Notes: generated from the letters alone by a model not told the origin. A DNA stretch of 64,000 bases from Cybelea sp963824595 (GCA_963824595.1 CAWGPY010000002.1:310001-374000); one strand, 5' to 3'; positions 8,466 to 17,437 are shown, counted from the stretch's first letter. Made by a program: numbers and translations.

Positions 8466-9016
8466 CGGCAGCGAGCGCCGATCGCCATGTTGCCCGCCAC
8501 GAGCGCCGAGACCAGCGCCGGATGCGACAGGAAACGCTCCGCGAATCCTCGCGTGGCGAGCGCGTCGGAGAAGATGGCGAGGCCAGAGAGCTTGAGCATC
8601 GGCACGATCGTATCGAGATACGCGTCGTACTCCGCGGCGTTCGCCGCGACGAACACGATGTCGAGGTTGCGGTGCGGAAAGTTCTCGAGCAGCTCGAGCG
8701 CGGGAGTGTTGAAGACCTCGATGTAGTCGTCCTCGGCCGCGCGCCGGAAGTACGAGCGAGCGACGTCGGTCTTCGCGGCGTCGGGATCGATCGTCCAGAT
8801 CCGGCCGACGCTCGGTTGTGCGAGGGCCATCCACAGCGTCGCGTATCCGTATCCCGTGCCGACTTCGAGGATGCGGTTGGCTTGCATCGCCGTGACGATC
8901 GTCGCCAGAAACCGGCCCGTATCGCGCGACATGCCGGCGACCCCTTCGCCGTTCGCGCGCCGTTCGAGCTCGGCCAGCAGCGGATGCACCGGCGGGTAGA
9001 GTCGTTCCACGTGCAC
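8462..9016 (-). CDS. O-methyltransferase family 3 (SAM-dependent)
   Basis: 184 residues with the SAM-binding motif ILEVGTGYGYATLWMA and acidic motif IWTIDPDA, typical of the small caffeoyl-CoA-type O-methyltransferases. The variant ...DIVFVAANAAEY replaces the usual D-x-x-K-metal segment, so metal dependence is doubtful. The GTG start overlaps the folD stop by one base. Substrate unknown; bacterial members often act on catechols or tRNA hydroxyuridines (TrmR). Confidence 0.82.
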   Translation of the reverse strand: MHVERLYPPVHPLLAELERRANGEGVAGMSRDTGRFLATIVTAMQANRILEVGTGYGYATLWMALAQPSVGRIWTIDPDAAKTDVARSYFRRAAEDDYIEVFNTPALELLENFPHRNLDIVFVAANAAEYDAYLDTIVPMLKLSGLAIFSDALATRGFAERFLSHPALVSALVAGNMAIGARCR

Positions 9017-9873
9017 TACTTGGCCGCGGTGCGTTCGGCGGCCTTGACCACGTTTCGCAGCAGCGCAACGTTGGTGACGGGGCCCACGCCGCCGGGAACG
9101 GGCGTGATCGCGCCCGCGACGGCCGCGGCGCTCTCGAAGTCAACGTCGCCTTTGAGCGCGCCGTCGACGAGCGTAGTGCCGACGTCGATCACGGTCGCGC
9201 CCGGCATCAAATCGTCGCCGCGGATCAGACCGGGAACGCCGGCGGCGACGACGACGACCTCGGCCATCTTCACGTAGGGTTGGAGATCCACCGACTCTTT
9301 ATGCAGGATCGTCACCGTCGCGTCGTGGGCGAGCATCAGCATCGCGACGGGCGCGCCGACCACGATCGAGCGCCCGATCATCGCCGCGCGGCGACCGCGC
9401 AGCGGCCAGTGCGGGCTGCGTTCCAGCAGCAGCATAACGGCCGCCGGCGTGGCCGGCACGTATTCGGTGCCGCTTCCGAACGCGAGGTGTCCCTGGTTGG
9501 TGGGATTGGCGCCGTCCACGTCTTTGTGCCGCGGAATCGCGTCGGCGATCTCCCGAATCGCGAGATGATCGGGCAGCGGCTGCTGCAGCATCACGCCGTG
9601 AGTCAGCGGATCGTGGTGCAGCCGTTCGAGGCACGCTCGTATCTCGGCGGCGCTCGCACGAGCGGGGAGACGGTGGATCGCGACGCCGATGCCCACGCGC
9701 TCGCCGGTCTTCACGAGGTTTCGCACGTACGCCAGGCTCGATTCGTTCTCGCCGACGAAGACGATGCCGAGCTGCGGATGCGTTCCGGACTCGCGCAGCG
9801 CGTTCGCGCGTTCGACGAGCTCGGTGCGCAAGTCGGCGGCGAGGGTTCTCCCGTCGAGAATCAAGGCAGGCAC
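9016..9873 (-). CDS. folD: Methylenetetrahydrofolate dehydrogenase/cyclohydrolase FolD
   Basis: 285 residues. The catalytic YVRNLVK (Tyr, Lys), the HGVMLQQPLP loop, HKDVDG, the nucleotide-binding GRSIVVGAP and the terminal TPVPGGVGPVT are all present. It interconverts 5,10-methylene-, methenyl- and 10-formyl-tetrahydrofolate. GTG start and normal family length. First gene of a five-gene minus-strand operon in which every junction overlaps or is under 8 bp, although the downstream genes have no obvious folate role. Confidence 0.95.
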   Translation of the reverse strand: MPALILDGRTLAADLRTELVERANALRESGTHPQLGIVFVGENESSLAYVRNLVKTGERVGIGVAIHRLPARASAAEIRACLERLHHDPLTHGVMLQQPLPDHLAIREIADAIPRHKDVDGANPTNQGHLAFGSGTEYVPATPAAVMLLLERSPHWPLRGRRAAMIGRSIVVGAPVAMLMLAHDATVTILHKESVDLQPYVKMAEVVVVAAGVPGLIRGDDLMPGATVIDVGTTLVDGALKGDVDFESAAAVAGAITPVPGGVGPVTNVALLRNVVKAAERTAAK

Positions 9874-9935
9874 GCCGTCGCCGTTTCGGTTGCCGAAGGA
9901 GTAGAACCTAGTGCCGCAGCAGACGAGCCGTTAGA

Positions 9936-10463
9936 ATGTCTCGTTACATCCTCTGGTCGCTTGCCGCGGTCGCGGCGGTCGTCGTCGCGATCGTTCTGTG
10001 GCCGTACCTCGGCTCGCAGACGGCGCAAATCGCCGGGCCGCAGGGGCTCGCCGGCGAAGCGGCGCCCGTCTTCGCGATGAGCGACGATCGCGGCCGGCCG
10101 GTCTCACTCGCCCGCTATCGAGGAAAAGTCGTAATGATGAATCTCTGGGCGTCGTGGTGCCCGCCGTGCCGCGCGGAGATGCCCGACCTGCAACGGCTCG
10201 CCGACTCCGACATCGGGCGCGACATCGCGGTCGTGGGGGTCAACGAAGGCGAGTCGGCGCAGCGAGCGCGCGAGTTCGCGCAGTCGCTGCAGATTCGCTT
10301 TCCGATCTGGATCGACGCGAGCCAGCGCTACGGACGCACGTACACGGCGCTCGGCCTGCCGACGACCGTGATCGTCGATCGGCGAGGCATCGTCGTGCGC
10401 GGTTTCGACGGCCCGCTCACCTACGACCAGATGCGGGCGGCGGCGGCGGCCGCGACGCGGTGA
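9936..10463 (+). CDS. TlpA/ResA-type membrane-anchored thioredoxin
   Basis: 175 residues: an N-terminal anchor helix (about 5-23) and a thioredoxin fold with NLWASWCPPCRAEM (Cys75, Cys78) and the cis-proline loop LGLPTTVIV. Such proteins face the periplasm and reduce or transfer disulfides, commonly in cytochrome c maturation. The WCPPC motif is the TlpA/ResA type. The stop overlaps the GTG of the next gene (GTGA), so the two products are likely made together and may act as a pair. Confidence 0.88.
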   Translation: MSRYILWSLAAVAAVVVAIVLWPYLGSQTAQIAGPQGLAGEAAPVFAMSDDRGRPVSLARYRGKVVMMNLWASWCPPCRAEMPDLQRLADSDIGRDIAVVGVNEGESAQRAREFAQSLQIRFPIWIDASQRYGRTYTALGLPTTVIVDRRGIVVRGFDGPLTYDQMRAAAAAATR

Positions 10464-11446
10464 TCGCTCTCGTCTGTTTCGCTTGCGCGCTCGCGGCCGC
10501 GGCGGCCATCGAGATCGTCCTGCCGGGACGCGCCGTCTATCACGCGGGCTGGTTCAACGTCGCGCTCAGCGCGCTGGTCGTGATGACGTTCGTCACGGCG
10601 CGCAAAGAGCTGGTGCGCTCGCGCGAGCCGCGCGCGCTGTGGGCGACGATCGCGCTGGCGACGGGCGCCGCGATCGCGGGGTTCGCGACCGTGGCCAACG
10701 GATTGCTCGCGCCCGACGATCAGACGGTCGTCGGCGCGCCGGGTCAGCGCGTTGTGGTCCAGTCGCTCGGGACGCTCGCGTTTCCGCTCGCGTCCGTCGG
10801 CGGGTCGGCCGCGCTCGTCACGCTGGAGGGGCCGCGGCACCGGCGCCTCGAGATCGGCGAGCGGCGACGCGACGTCGGAAACTTCATCGTTCGCGCGGTC
10901 GAGCGCGACGTCGCCTACGTCGAGGCGAGCGACCTGCGCGGCAATCGCCTCACGATCACGCAGCCGTCCGGCTCGGTCTTTCTCTCTCCCGTGCTGCTGA
11001 TGCAGCACCGGCAGACGATCGCGGGAATGGACCTGCCGTACGACTCGTTCAACGTTCCCGCCGCGCGGCGTGTGATCAAGGCGGTGCTCTTCACGCCGGC
11101 GCAGGCCGCCACGCTCTCGCACGGCGTGGTTCCCGGCGGCGACGCCGCCGTGTTGTTCGCGGTGGACGACGAGAAAGAGAAACCGCTGCGCAACGCGATC
11201 GCGCTCAGCGTGGGGGGCCGCACGGTGCGCGCCGGTGGGCTGTCGCTGCGGGGCGCGATCGCCCGGTATCCCGCGGTCGAGGTCGCGGCCGCGCCGAACG
11301 CCGTCGCGACGGGCGCGGCCGTGCTGATCGTATTCGGCGGTCTGCTCGCGTTGATCTCGCGGCCGGCGCTACTGACCCGCGACGATCGCGCGAACGTTGC
11401 GCACGACGATGCTCCCGGCGGAGGCTTGGACCCCTCGCGGGGGTAG
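10460..11446 (+). CDS. Unknown membrane protein coupled to the TlpA-like gene
   Basis: 328 residues, not recognised. Two N-terminal hydrophobic helices (about 1-18 and 29-45), a third around 65-84, a long soluble domain rich in beta-prone sequence (about 95-285), then a C-terminal helix (about 290-310) and a short polar tail. The architecture, membrane helices around an exported domain, resembles ResB in outline, but I see no ResB signature, so that is only a suggestion from context with the TlpA-like protein. The 3' end overlaps the convergent glycosidase gene by 78 bp. Confidence 0.72.
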   Translation: MIALVCFACALAAAAAIEIVLPGRAVYHAGWFNVALSALVVMTFVTARKELVRSREPRALWATIALATGAAIAGFATVANGLLAPDDQTVVGAPGQRVVVQSLGTLAFPLASVGGSAALVTLEGPRHRRLEIGERRRDVGNFIVRAVERDVAYVEASDLRGNRLTITQPSGSVFLSPVLLMQHRQTIAGMDLPYDSFNVPAARRVIKAVLFTPAQAATLSHGVVPGGDAAVLFAVDDEKEKPLRNAIALSVGGRTVRAGGLSLRGAIARYPAVEVAAAPNAVATGAAVLIVFGGLLALISRPALLTRDDRANVAHDDAPGGGLDPSRG

Positions 11447-13495
11447 CACGTAGATCGCCATCAGGCGCGACGCCTGCGTATCCACGGGAAATCGCACGAC
11501 GACGCGGCGCCAGCCCGGCGCTCCCAGGCGCGTCGCGTCGAGCAGCGTGTCTTCGTTGATCTCGTTGCGCACCGAGACGCGGACGCGCCCGTCGCTTCCG
11601 TCGTCTTGCAGGTCGAAGGTGACGCCGATGGCGTCCGGCGGCAACGCGACGTCGGCCATCGCATAGGCTGCGCGCTCGCCGCGCCCGAGCGAGAACGTCA
11701 GCCGCACGCAGGTCGCGCATCCCTGCCCCGCCGCCACGGAGCCGCCCCCGCCGTGCGGCGCGGTGACGAAGCGCGCGTTCTGCGCGAACGGCAGCGCCAC
11801 GTCGTGCGATCCGACGGTGACTCGCGCGGCGGCAATCACGCTGCCGACGCGAACGGTGACGCCGGCATTGCGCGAGCCCGCGCGCAGCGCGCCGCTGCCG
11901 GCGATCGACGCGCCGGCCGCGGACCACGGCAGCACGGCCGGCAGCGCGAGCGGGTAGCCGCGGGCGTCGTAGGCCCGCGCCGCCAGCACGATGCGCCCGC
12001 CGGGGTCCACGTTCGGACGCGCGGGCACGATCTTCACGCGCGCCGGCGCCGACACGACCTCGAGCGGCACGGAGCCCGTGAGACGGTCGGCGCGCAGCGC
12101 CAAGCGTCCCGTGCCCGCGCGGCGCGCGACGAACCGTCCGTCGTCGAACGCTCCCAGCGACGCCGGCACGACGCTTGCCGCGACGGCCGTTCCCGACGCG
12201 GCGACGTGGTTCGCGGCGTCAACCGCCGCGACGCGCAGCGGCACCGCCGCGCCGGCGACCGCGCGAACGACGCCCGGACGCGCGACGAGCCGAACCGCGG
12301 GCCCGACCGGTGCGGTGCTATAAACGAAGAGCCCGTCGCCGACGGGACGCTCCTTGCCGTCGGACGGCGAGGTGACCATTCCGGGCGCCGCGTCGCCGAG
12401 CCGGCGCACCGCCATCGTCGAGGAGCCGCCGCCGTCGAACGCCATGCCCTCGGTGGCGCCGAGCGCGCGCATGAGCGCCGCGAACTCGGGTCGCTTCAAG
12501 CCCACGCTGACCTCGGGCTGCCGGCCGTCAACCTCGATGAGGAACAGCCGGCCGTCGGGCGCGACCGCCGCGCCCGAACACGGGATCCGGCGCGCGTATT
12601 CGCCGCCGGTCGGCCCGTCGGGATCGTCGTACCACGAGCCGCCGTGCAATATGAGCGGCCCACCCCCGATCGCCGTCACGAGCGACGCGGCGCCGATCGG
12701 ATCGAGCGTGCCGCCGGCCGTGACGATGGCTCCGGGATCGGGGACGCCCACGATGCCGTAATCGTTGATTCCGATCGCGACGTAATAGCCGGGCGGTTGC
12801 GGGGCGGAGTTGTCGACGATTCCCGTCACGCGATAGCGCGCGAGCGGCGGCGTTCCCCCGATGGGCTGCAGCTGCGCGAGCGTCACGTTGTCTTGCGGCC
12901 GCAGCCTTCCGTACTCCGGCGTGATCAGCGACAGATTGCCGTTGGGCGGCGGCAGCTGATCGATCGCGTCGAGCGGCATCGTGCGATCGGCGATCACGAG
13001 CTCGCCCGAAAAGGTGAACTCGGCGATGCGCGCCGTTCCGTCGCGCGAGACGGCGAGCGCGTAACGTTTTTTCGGCAGCTGCAGCAGCGTGCCGTCGCGC
13101 ACCACGATGTTCTGCGGCCGGTTCGTGTTCCCGATGTCGAAGTAGTCGCCGTTGACTCCCGCGACGGCCGCCGTTCGCTGCGCCATCGACGCCACCGTTT
13201 CGCCGCGCGACTCGAGCGCGTTGTTGGCCAACACGTTCGCGACGCGCACGTCGCCGCGGCGCGGGTCGACGGCGATCACGTGAATCGCCAGCGGACCGGC
13301 CGCGGTCAGCAGCGAGTACTCGCCGTAATCTATCCCGGGCGCGACGCTCTCGACCGTGGGCGCCTGCTCGAGAATTTGGGGAAACGGCGCCGCGGGCGCG
13401 ATCCGTGCGGGCAAGAGGCCGGCGTGCGCGCCCGCGGTCGCGAACAGGAAGAGGAACAGCGCGCAGGACGCGCCGCGCGCTAGCGCGGATGCCAC
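11369..13495 (-). CDS. Secreted phosphodiester glycosidase (NAGPA domain) with C-terminal beta domains
   Basis: 708 residues. Signal peptide (hydrophobic stretch ending AGAHA). The NAGPA-domain motifs are all visible: AAVAGVNGDYFDI, AIGGGPLILHGG, FLIEVDGRQ and the signature MAFDGGGSSTMAV. The family hydrolyses N-acetylglucosamine-1-phosphodiester-type links and appears in exopolysaccharide or cell-envelope loci. The region after about residue 360 looks like Ig-like/beta-sandwich modules ending in a carbohydrate-binding-like domain. The GTG at 13495 overlaps the upstream propeller gene by 16 bp. A much longer frame continues upstream but reads through that neighbour. Confidence 0.83.
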   Translation of the reverse strand: MASALARGASCALFLFLFATAGAHAGLLPARIAPAAPFPQILEQAPTVESVAPGIDYGEYSLLTAAGPLAIHVIAVDPRRGDVRVANVLANNALESRGETVASMAQRTAAVAGVNGDYFDIGNTNRPQNIVVRDGTLLQLPKKRYALAVSRDGTARIAEFTFSGELVIADRTMPLDAIDQLPPPNGNLSLITPEYGRLRPQDNVTLAQLQPIGGTPPLARYRVTGIVDNSAPQPPGYYVAIGINDYGIVGVPDPGAIVTAGGTLDPIGAASLVTAIGGGPLILHGGSWYDDPDGPTGGEYARRIPCSGAAVAPDGRLFLIEVDGRQPEVSVGLKRPEFAALMRALGATEGMAFDGGGSSTMAVRRLGDAAPGMVTSPSDGKERPVGDGLFVYSTAPVGPAVRLVARPGVVRAVAGAAVPLRVAAVDAANHVAASGTAVAASVVPASLGAFDDGRFVARRAGTGRLALRADRLTGSVPLEVVSAPARVKIVPARPNVDPGGRIVLAARAYDARGYPLALPAVLPWSAAGASIAGSGALRAGSRNAGVTVRVGSVIAAARVTVGSHDVALPFAQNARFVTAPHGGGGSVAAGQGCATCVRLTFSLGRGERAAYAMADVALPPDAIGVTFDLQDDGSDGRVRVSVRNEINEDTLLDATRLGAPGWRRVVVRFPVDTQASRLMAIYVLPPRGVQASAGSIVVRNVRAIVAGQ

Positions 13496-14736
13496 ACGGC
13501 CACCGCGAGCGGATAGCTGCCGGTCGCGAACGGCGCGTGCGCGATCCGCCGCAGCGTCCGCACGTCGAACGCATCTATGGCGTCGGCACCGGCGCACGGC
13601 ACGAAGAGCCGCCCGCTCGCCGGATCCAGCCGCGGCTTCCACGGCGTGGCGCACGTGCGCAGCGCGGCCCGGCGCGGTCGCAGCGTCTGCGCGTCGAGCA
13701 CGTCCACTTGCCCCAGGCTCTCGTCGGTGACGAACAGCGTCTGCGTCGCGGGATCGAGCGCGACGCCGAGCGGGAACTCCAGATTCGGGCTGCGCGCGAC
13801 GACCTTCGGTTCGGCGGCGTCGAGCGCGATCGCCACCACCGCCCCGGGCGCGCCGAAGAGCGAGCCGGAGCTCTGATTCGACACGGCGTACAGCCGCGTT
13901 CCGTCCGGGGAGAGCGCGAGCGAGAAGACCCGGCTGACCGCGGGAAAGCGCCGCAGCACGCGCATGGTGCGCGCGCTCACCGACGCGACGGTGCCGTCGT
14001 TCGCGTTGGCCACGTAGACGATCTGGCGTCGTTCGTCGATCGCCAACCCTTCCGCGGTGGCGCCCGTGGCGACGCGAGCGACGCTGCCGTCGGCCGCGAC
14101 GCGAGTCAACGCCCCGTTCCCGTTCCAGTCGCGATTCGTCACGAAGACGTCTTGCGTCGTGCCGTCGATCGCGACCTCGTCGCCCAAGACGACGCCGCCG
14201 ACGTGCTCGACACCCCACGGAGCAACCGAAACGAGGGTGAGATCGGCCCCCTGCGTGTCGGTGACGGCAACCTTCCCCGACGCGTCGGCCGCGGTGTCGC
14301 TCGGCGACCCGCCGGTTGCGAGCACGCCGCGGACCGAGAAGTCGAGCGCGTCGTGAAAGACGAGCCCGTCGTCGTACGACGCGACGACGATCAACGATCG
14401 CCGGGGCGGCGGAGGCGGCGTGATGCGAACGTTCGTGGCCGCGAGGCCGGCGGCGTTGCCGGCGACGAGCAACGCGCTGCCGGCGCGAGCTCGTTGCGGT
14501 ATCTCGTACGAGCCGCCGGGCAACAGGCGACCGGGCCCGAGCAGCACGGAGTGGTACGGCGCGGCAAAGCCGTTGACGCGCACCGGTATGATGCTTCCCG
14601 GCAGATAGGGCCACGCGGCCGAGGCGATGGTTCCGCTCGCCCGCCGCACGTGCGGCGCGCGCGCCATGGCCCCCGCGAGCATCAGCAGCGCGAGCGGGAG
14701 CAGCGCGGATCTAGCGGCCTTGGACCAGACCGACAA
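13480..14736 (-). CDS. Exported YncE-like beta-propeller protein
   Basis: 418 residues. Signal peptide with core ALLPLALLMLAGAMARA, a short N-terminal beta domain ending in a PPPPP linker, then repeated propeller blades such as GLAIDERRQIVYVANANDG, FSLALSPDGTRLYAVSNQSSG and GVALDPATQTLFVTDES. Role unknown; such propellers often bind sugars or proteins in the periplasm. The TTG at 14736 was chosen because it is the only start giving a full signal peptide; it overlaps the upstream gene by 26 bp. Coupled with the glycosidase that follows, suggesting a shared envelope or polysaccharide task. Confidence 0.75.
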   Translation of the reverse strand: MSVWSKAARSALLPLALLMLAGAMARAPHVRRASGTIASAAWPYLPGSIIPVRVNGFAAPYHSVLLGPGRLLPGGSYEIPQRARAGSALLVAGNAAGLAATNVRITPPPPPRRSLIVVASYDDGLVFHDALDFSVRGVLATGGSPSDTAADASGKVAVTDTQGADLTLVSVAPWGVEHVGGVVLGDEVAIDGTTQDVFVTNRDWNGNGALTRVAADGSVARVATGATAEGLAIDERRQIVYVANANDGTVASVSARTMRVLRRFPAVSRVFSLALSPDGTRLYAVSNQSSGSLFGAPGAVVAIALDAAEPKVVARSPNLEFPLGVALDPATQTLFVTDESLGQVDVLDAQTLRPRRAALRTCATPWKPRLDPASGRLFVPCAGADAIDAFDVRTLRRIAHAPFATGSYPLAVAVWHPR

Positions 14737-15268
14737 CGAAGAGCACGAGGCCCGCGCTGCTGAGTGCGAGGGCGAACGGGAGGAAGAAGCGCGTGCCGGC
14801 GAGCGCGGAGATCGAGACCAGGATGATTGACACGTCGAACCCAGTCGTCGCGAACTGCAAGACCTCGTACGATTTCAGGATCGCCTCGGAGCGCTCGTCG
14901 TCGCGGATCGCCTGTTCTTCGAGCGCCTGCGCCTTCTCCAAGACGGCGGGCGACGACGCTTGCTCCTGTTTGGCGACGGCTTCGAGACGATTGCGGGTCG
15001 CCTCGTCGCCGACCAGCCGGCTGGCGAGCAGCGCCTGATAGATGTTATAGCGAGTCTGCTTGGCCTCGTAGGCGTTGTAGGTGTCGCTGGCGCGCGACTG
15101 CGTCAGGATCGCCTGGTTCTTCACGGAGAGTGCGGCGATCGAGCGATGGTGAGCGAAGAGCGTGGCGAGGGCGGCGAGCACGGCGACGATCGCGGTGATG
15201 ACGGCCACCCGACGCGGCCGCCTGTAGCCGCGTACGATGTCCTGGGCAGCCCGTTCCGCCGAACTCAC
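14711..15268 (-). CDS. DUF4337-like membrane protein with coiled coil
   Basis: 185 residues: one helix near residues 22-42, a central charged, helical segment (about 48-135) with NQAILTQSRASDTYNAYEAK, then two C-terminal helices. The N-Q-x-x-x-S-x-A-S-D-x-x-x-x-Y-x-A-K pattern resembles DUF4337, a family of unknown function. GTG start overlaps the nitrilase stop (GTGA). It probably forms a helical hairpin projecting from the inner membrane. Family assignment is from memory of the motif, so moderate confidence. Confidence 0.65.
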   Translation of the reverse strand: MSSAERAAQDIVRGYRRPRRVAVITAIVAVLAALATLFAHHRSIAALSVKNQAILTQSRASDTYNAYEAKQTRYNIYQALLASRLVGDEATRNRLEAVAKQEQASSPAVLEKAQALEEQAIRDDERSEAILKSYEVLQFATTGFDVSIILVSISALAGTRFFLPFALALSSAGLVLFVVGLVQGR

Positions 15269-16569
15269 GTCGCGGCACCCTCGGTTGCGACGGCCGCTGC
15301 GACGCGTTCCAAACCGTCGGCGATGTCCGTTCCGGGAGCGACGTGCGTCTCTGCCGCCTTGCGCGGATCCAGCGCGAAGCTTGCCAGGCGGTAACCGCCG
15401 AACGTGCCGGCGACGATCGCGCCGTCCGGGTCCACTGCGAACGCGCGGCGCGCGGCGCGGTCGAAGACGATCGCGTAGAGACGCAGCTCCAGCGCTCGCG
15501 CGCGTGCCAGCCGCTCGGTCCACTCGCCGGACGCGCCGGCCTCCCAGGCGAACGCGACGTAGCCCGTGCGACGGTACGCGGCGAGCCGCGCGGGATCGAG
15601 CACGTCGTCGTCATTGACGCGGACCAGCGGAATCGCGCGGTCGAGCGCGGCGAAGCGCGCGCCGTCATGCGGCGAGAGCGCGTAGGCGTCATCGAGCAGC
15701 TCGAGGCGGGAGTCAACGTCGGCGGGAAGCGCGTCGAACGAGATCGCGATCCGCAGCGCGCCTCGCGCCGGCTCGGAACGCGTCGCCGGCTGGGCGAAGG
15801 CGCCTGCGGGCGACGGGCGCGCCGCGGCGCCGAACTCGACCGTCGCGGCGATCGTCTCCGGCTCGTGCTCGCTCGCCATCGCGACGACGCTGCCGGCGGC
15901 GTCCACGATCTGGCTCTTCCCGCAGTAGGCAACCATGCCAAGCTCGGTGCCGCACTTGTTGGCGGCGACGAACGGCACGCCGTTTTCGTACGCGCGGACT
16001 CGCGCGAGGAGATCGGCCTGCGCGTTTTCCAGCGAACGCGGGTCGCGGCCGCTGGTCACCCAGGCGGTCGGCATGACGAGCGCCTCCGCGCCGCGCTCGA
16101 CGAGCGCTCGCGAGAGCGTGGGAAGGCGCCCGTCGGCGCAGATCAGCACGCCCAGGCGCCCGACCGACGTGTTTATGGGCTCGAGCCGCTCGCCGCGCGC
16201 AAACCAGCGGCGGTCGAAGTGCCACAGGAACAGCTTGTCGGCCCGTCCGGCGACCGAGCCGTCGGCGTCGATCGCAAACGCGGCGTTGCGCGCGACGCCG
16301 TTGGTTGCGTCCACGGCGCCGGCGACGATCACCGTCTTCGTCTCGGCCGCTACGGCACGCAGGCGATCGAGCGCTCGGGTAACCGTCGCGGCGTCAACCG
16401 GTTCTTTACCGATCACGTAGGCGGGGAACGTCGCTTCCGGCAGCACGATCAGATCGGCGTTCGATGCGGCGCGGCGCGCGGCGTCGAGAATTGGTTCGAG
16501 CGACGGCAGAAAATCGGCGCGATCGTGCGCTCGCAGCTGCATCGCCGCCACGCGGACGGTTCGAATCAT
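15265..16569 (-). CDS. Carbon-nitrogen hydrolase (nitrilase superfamily) with a second degenerate nitrilase-like domain
   Basis: 434 residues. The N-terminal domain has the nitrilase triad: Glu45 in VLPEATFP, Lys112 in DKLFLWH and Cys144 in VLICADGRLP. The C-terminal 170 residues look like a second copy: RARALELRLYAIVFD followed by AVDPDGAIVAGTF parallels RVRAYENGVPFVAAN and IVDAAGSVVAMAS in the first domain, but no second Glu-Lys-Cys set is visible. Family enzymes cleave amide or nitrile C-N bonds. ATG start. First gene of a four-gene coupled operon; the substrate cannot be told. Confidence 0.8.
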   Translation of the reverse strand: MIRTVRVAAMQLRAHDRADFLPSLEPILDAARRAASNADLIVLPEATFPAYVIGKEPVDAATVTRALDRLRAVAAETKTVIVAGAVDATNGVARNAAFAIDADGSVAGRADKLFLWHFDRRWFARGERLEPINTSVGRLGVLICADGRLPTLSRALVERGAEALVMPTAWVTSGRDPRSLENAQADLLARVRAYENGVPFVAANKCGTELGMVAYCGKSQIVDAAGSVVAMASEHEPETIAATVEFGAAARPSPAGAFAQPATRSEPARGALRIAISFDALPADVDSRLELLDDAYALSPHDGARFAALDRAIPLVRVNDDDVLDPARLAAYRRTGYVAFAWEAGASGEWTERLARARALELRLYAIVFDRAARRAFAVDPDGAIVAGTFGGYRLASFALDPRKAAETHVAPGTDIADGLERVAAAVATEGAAT

Positions 16570-16679
16570 GCTGGCGTCTGCTTCGCGCCGGGAAGGCCAC
16601 GAGCCTCGACTCGAAAAAGAAGTGCTCCCCAAAGGGCGCTCTCCACCACCAAGCGAGTGCCCGAAGGAGACGACACCAC
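16570..16679 (+). other. Intergenic leader with hairpins upstream of the exported-protein gene
   Basis: 110 bases between divergent genes. A stem of eight pairs with one G-U is formed by GGGCGCTC (about 16634-16641) and GAGTGCCC, followed directly by CGAAGGAGAC, which contains the Shine-Dalgarno AGGAG at 16665-16669. Another short stem CGAG/CTCG lies upstream. The arrangement would allow control of translation, but I recognise no known riboswitch class. Confidence 0.35.
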
Positions 16680-17417
16680 TTGAAAACCAGGCTACCAACG
16701 TTGTCGCTTGGCGCTTCCGTTGCGAGCATCGTCCTCCTTGCTGCTTCCGGTCAGTCCACGGCCGGCGCTCCGGCGCCGAAGGCCGCGGCAACGCCTGCGA
16801 AGAGCGAGGACGGATGCGGTGCAACCAAAAGCAAATGGGCTCACATGAAGTGCGAGCAGTTCAACAGCTCGGCGCCCGGAGACGAGTACTTCGGGCGGAT
16901 GAAGTTGAGCTATCTCGGCATCAACAACACGTATAAAGACGGAGCCATCAGCGCCGGCGCCTATACGACCGATCCCAGGCTCATCGCGAAACTCGACTTT
17001 GCCACCGATGCGCTGCGGCGATGGGCGGCGAAGTATCCCAACGACCCCGATCTGGCGCGCTCGTATTTCCTCGGCGTGCAAGTTTTGCGGAAAGTCTACA
17101 CGCAGCCGGAACAACAAACGACGTGGCAGTTCATGCAGATTCTGGTCACCAAATACCCGAACACGTACTTCGGCAAGACGGCGAAGGCGAGCATGGCCGG
17201 CGGCTTCACCGAGCACTGGTTCGCGTTGGCGCAGATCTGCCCGACGCCGCTGCCGCCGGGCGTTCACCCCGACGCGACCCCCGTTGCGACGCCGTCGCCG
17301 ACTCCCGCTCCCGGCAAGCCGGCAATCGACCTGATCACGCCGCCGTGCGTGCAGCCGTCGCTCGCGCCGGACGACACCACGGGGTCGGTTACGCCGTCGC
17401 CGAGCCCAACCCCGTAA
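16680..17417 (+). CDS. Exported protein of unknown function with Cys and Pro-rich tail
   Basis: 245 residues, family not recognised. A signal peptide (hydrophobic core LSLGASVASIVLLAASG) leads to a mostly helical domain, about residues 60-180, with TPR-like spacing (LARSYFLGVQVLRKVY, TTWQFMQILVTKYP). The C-terminal 50 residues are a Pro/Thr/Ser-rich tail, TPVATPSPTPAPG. The start is a TTG at 16680 with AGGAG ten bases upstream; no ATG gives the signal peptide. A strong terminator follows. Tail-to-tail with the stalk-domain gene. Confidence 0.65.
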   Translation: MKTRLPTLSLGASVASIVLLAASGQSTAGAPAPKAAATPAKSEDGCGATKSKWAHMKCEQFNSSAPGDEYFGRMKLSYLGINNTYKDGAISAGAYTTDPRLIAKLDFATDALRRWAAKYPNDPDLARSYFLGVQVLRKVYTQPEQQTTWQFMQILVTKYPNTYFGKTAKASMAGGFTEHWFALAQICPTPLPPGVHPDATPVATPSPTPAPGKPAIDLITPPCVQPSLAPDDTTGSVTPSPSPTP

Positions 17418-17437
17418 ACCCGCTCCCGTAGAATAGA

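Noticed and set aside
13503..14614. N-terminal extension of the glycosidase frame into the propeller gene
   Set aside because: The region upstream of 13495 reads as low-complexity Arg/Ala-rich sequence and overlaps a recognisable propeller gene; the signal peptide begins at 13495.
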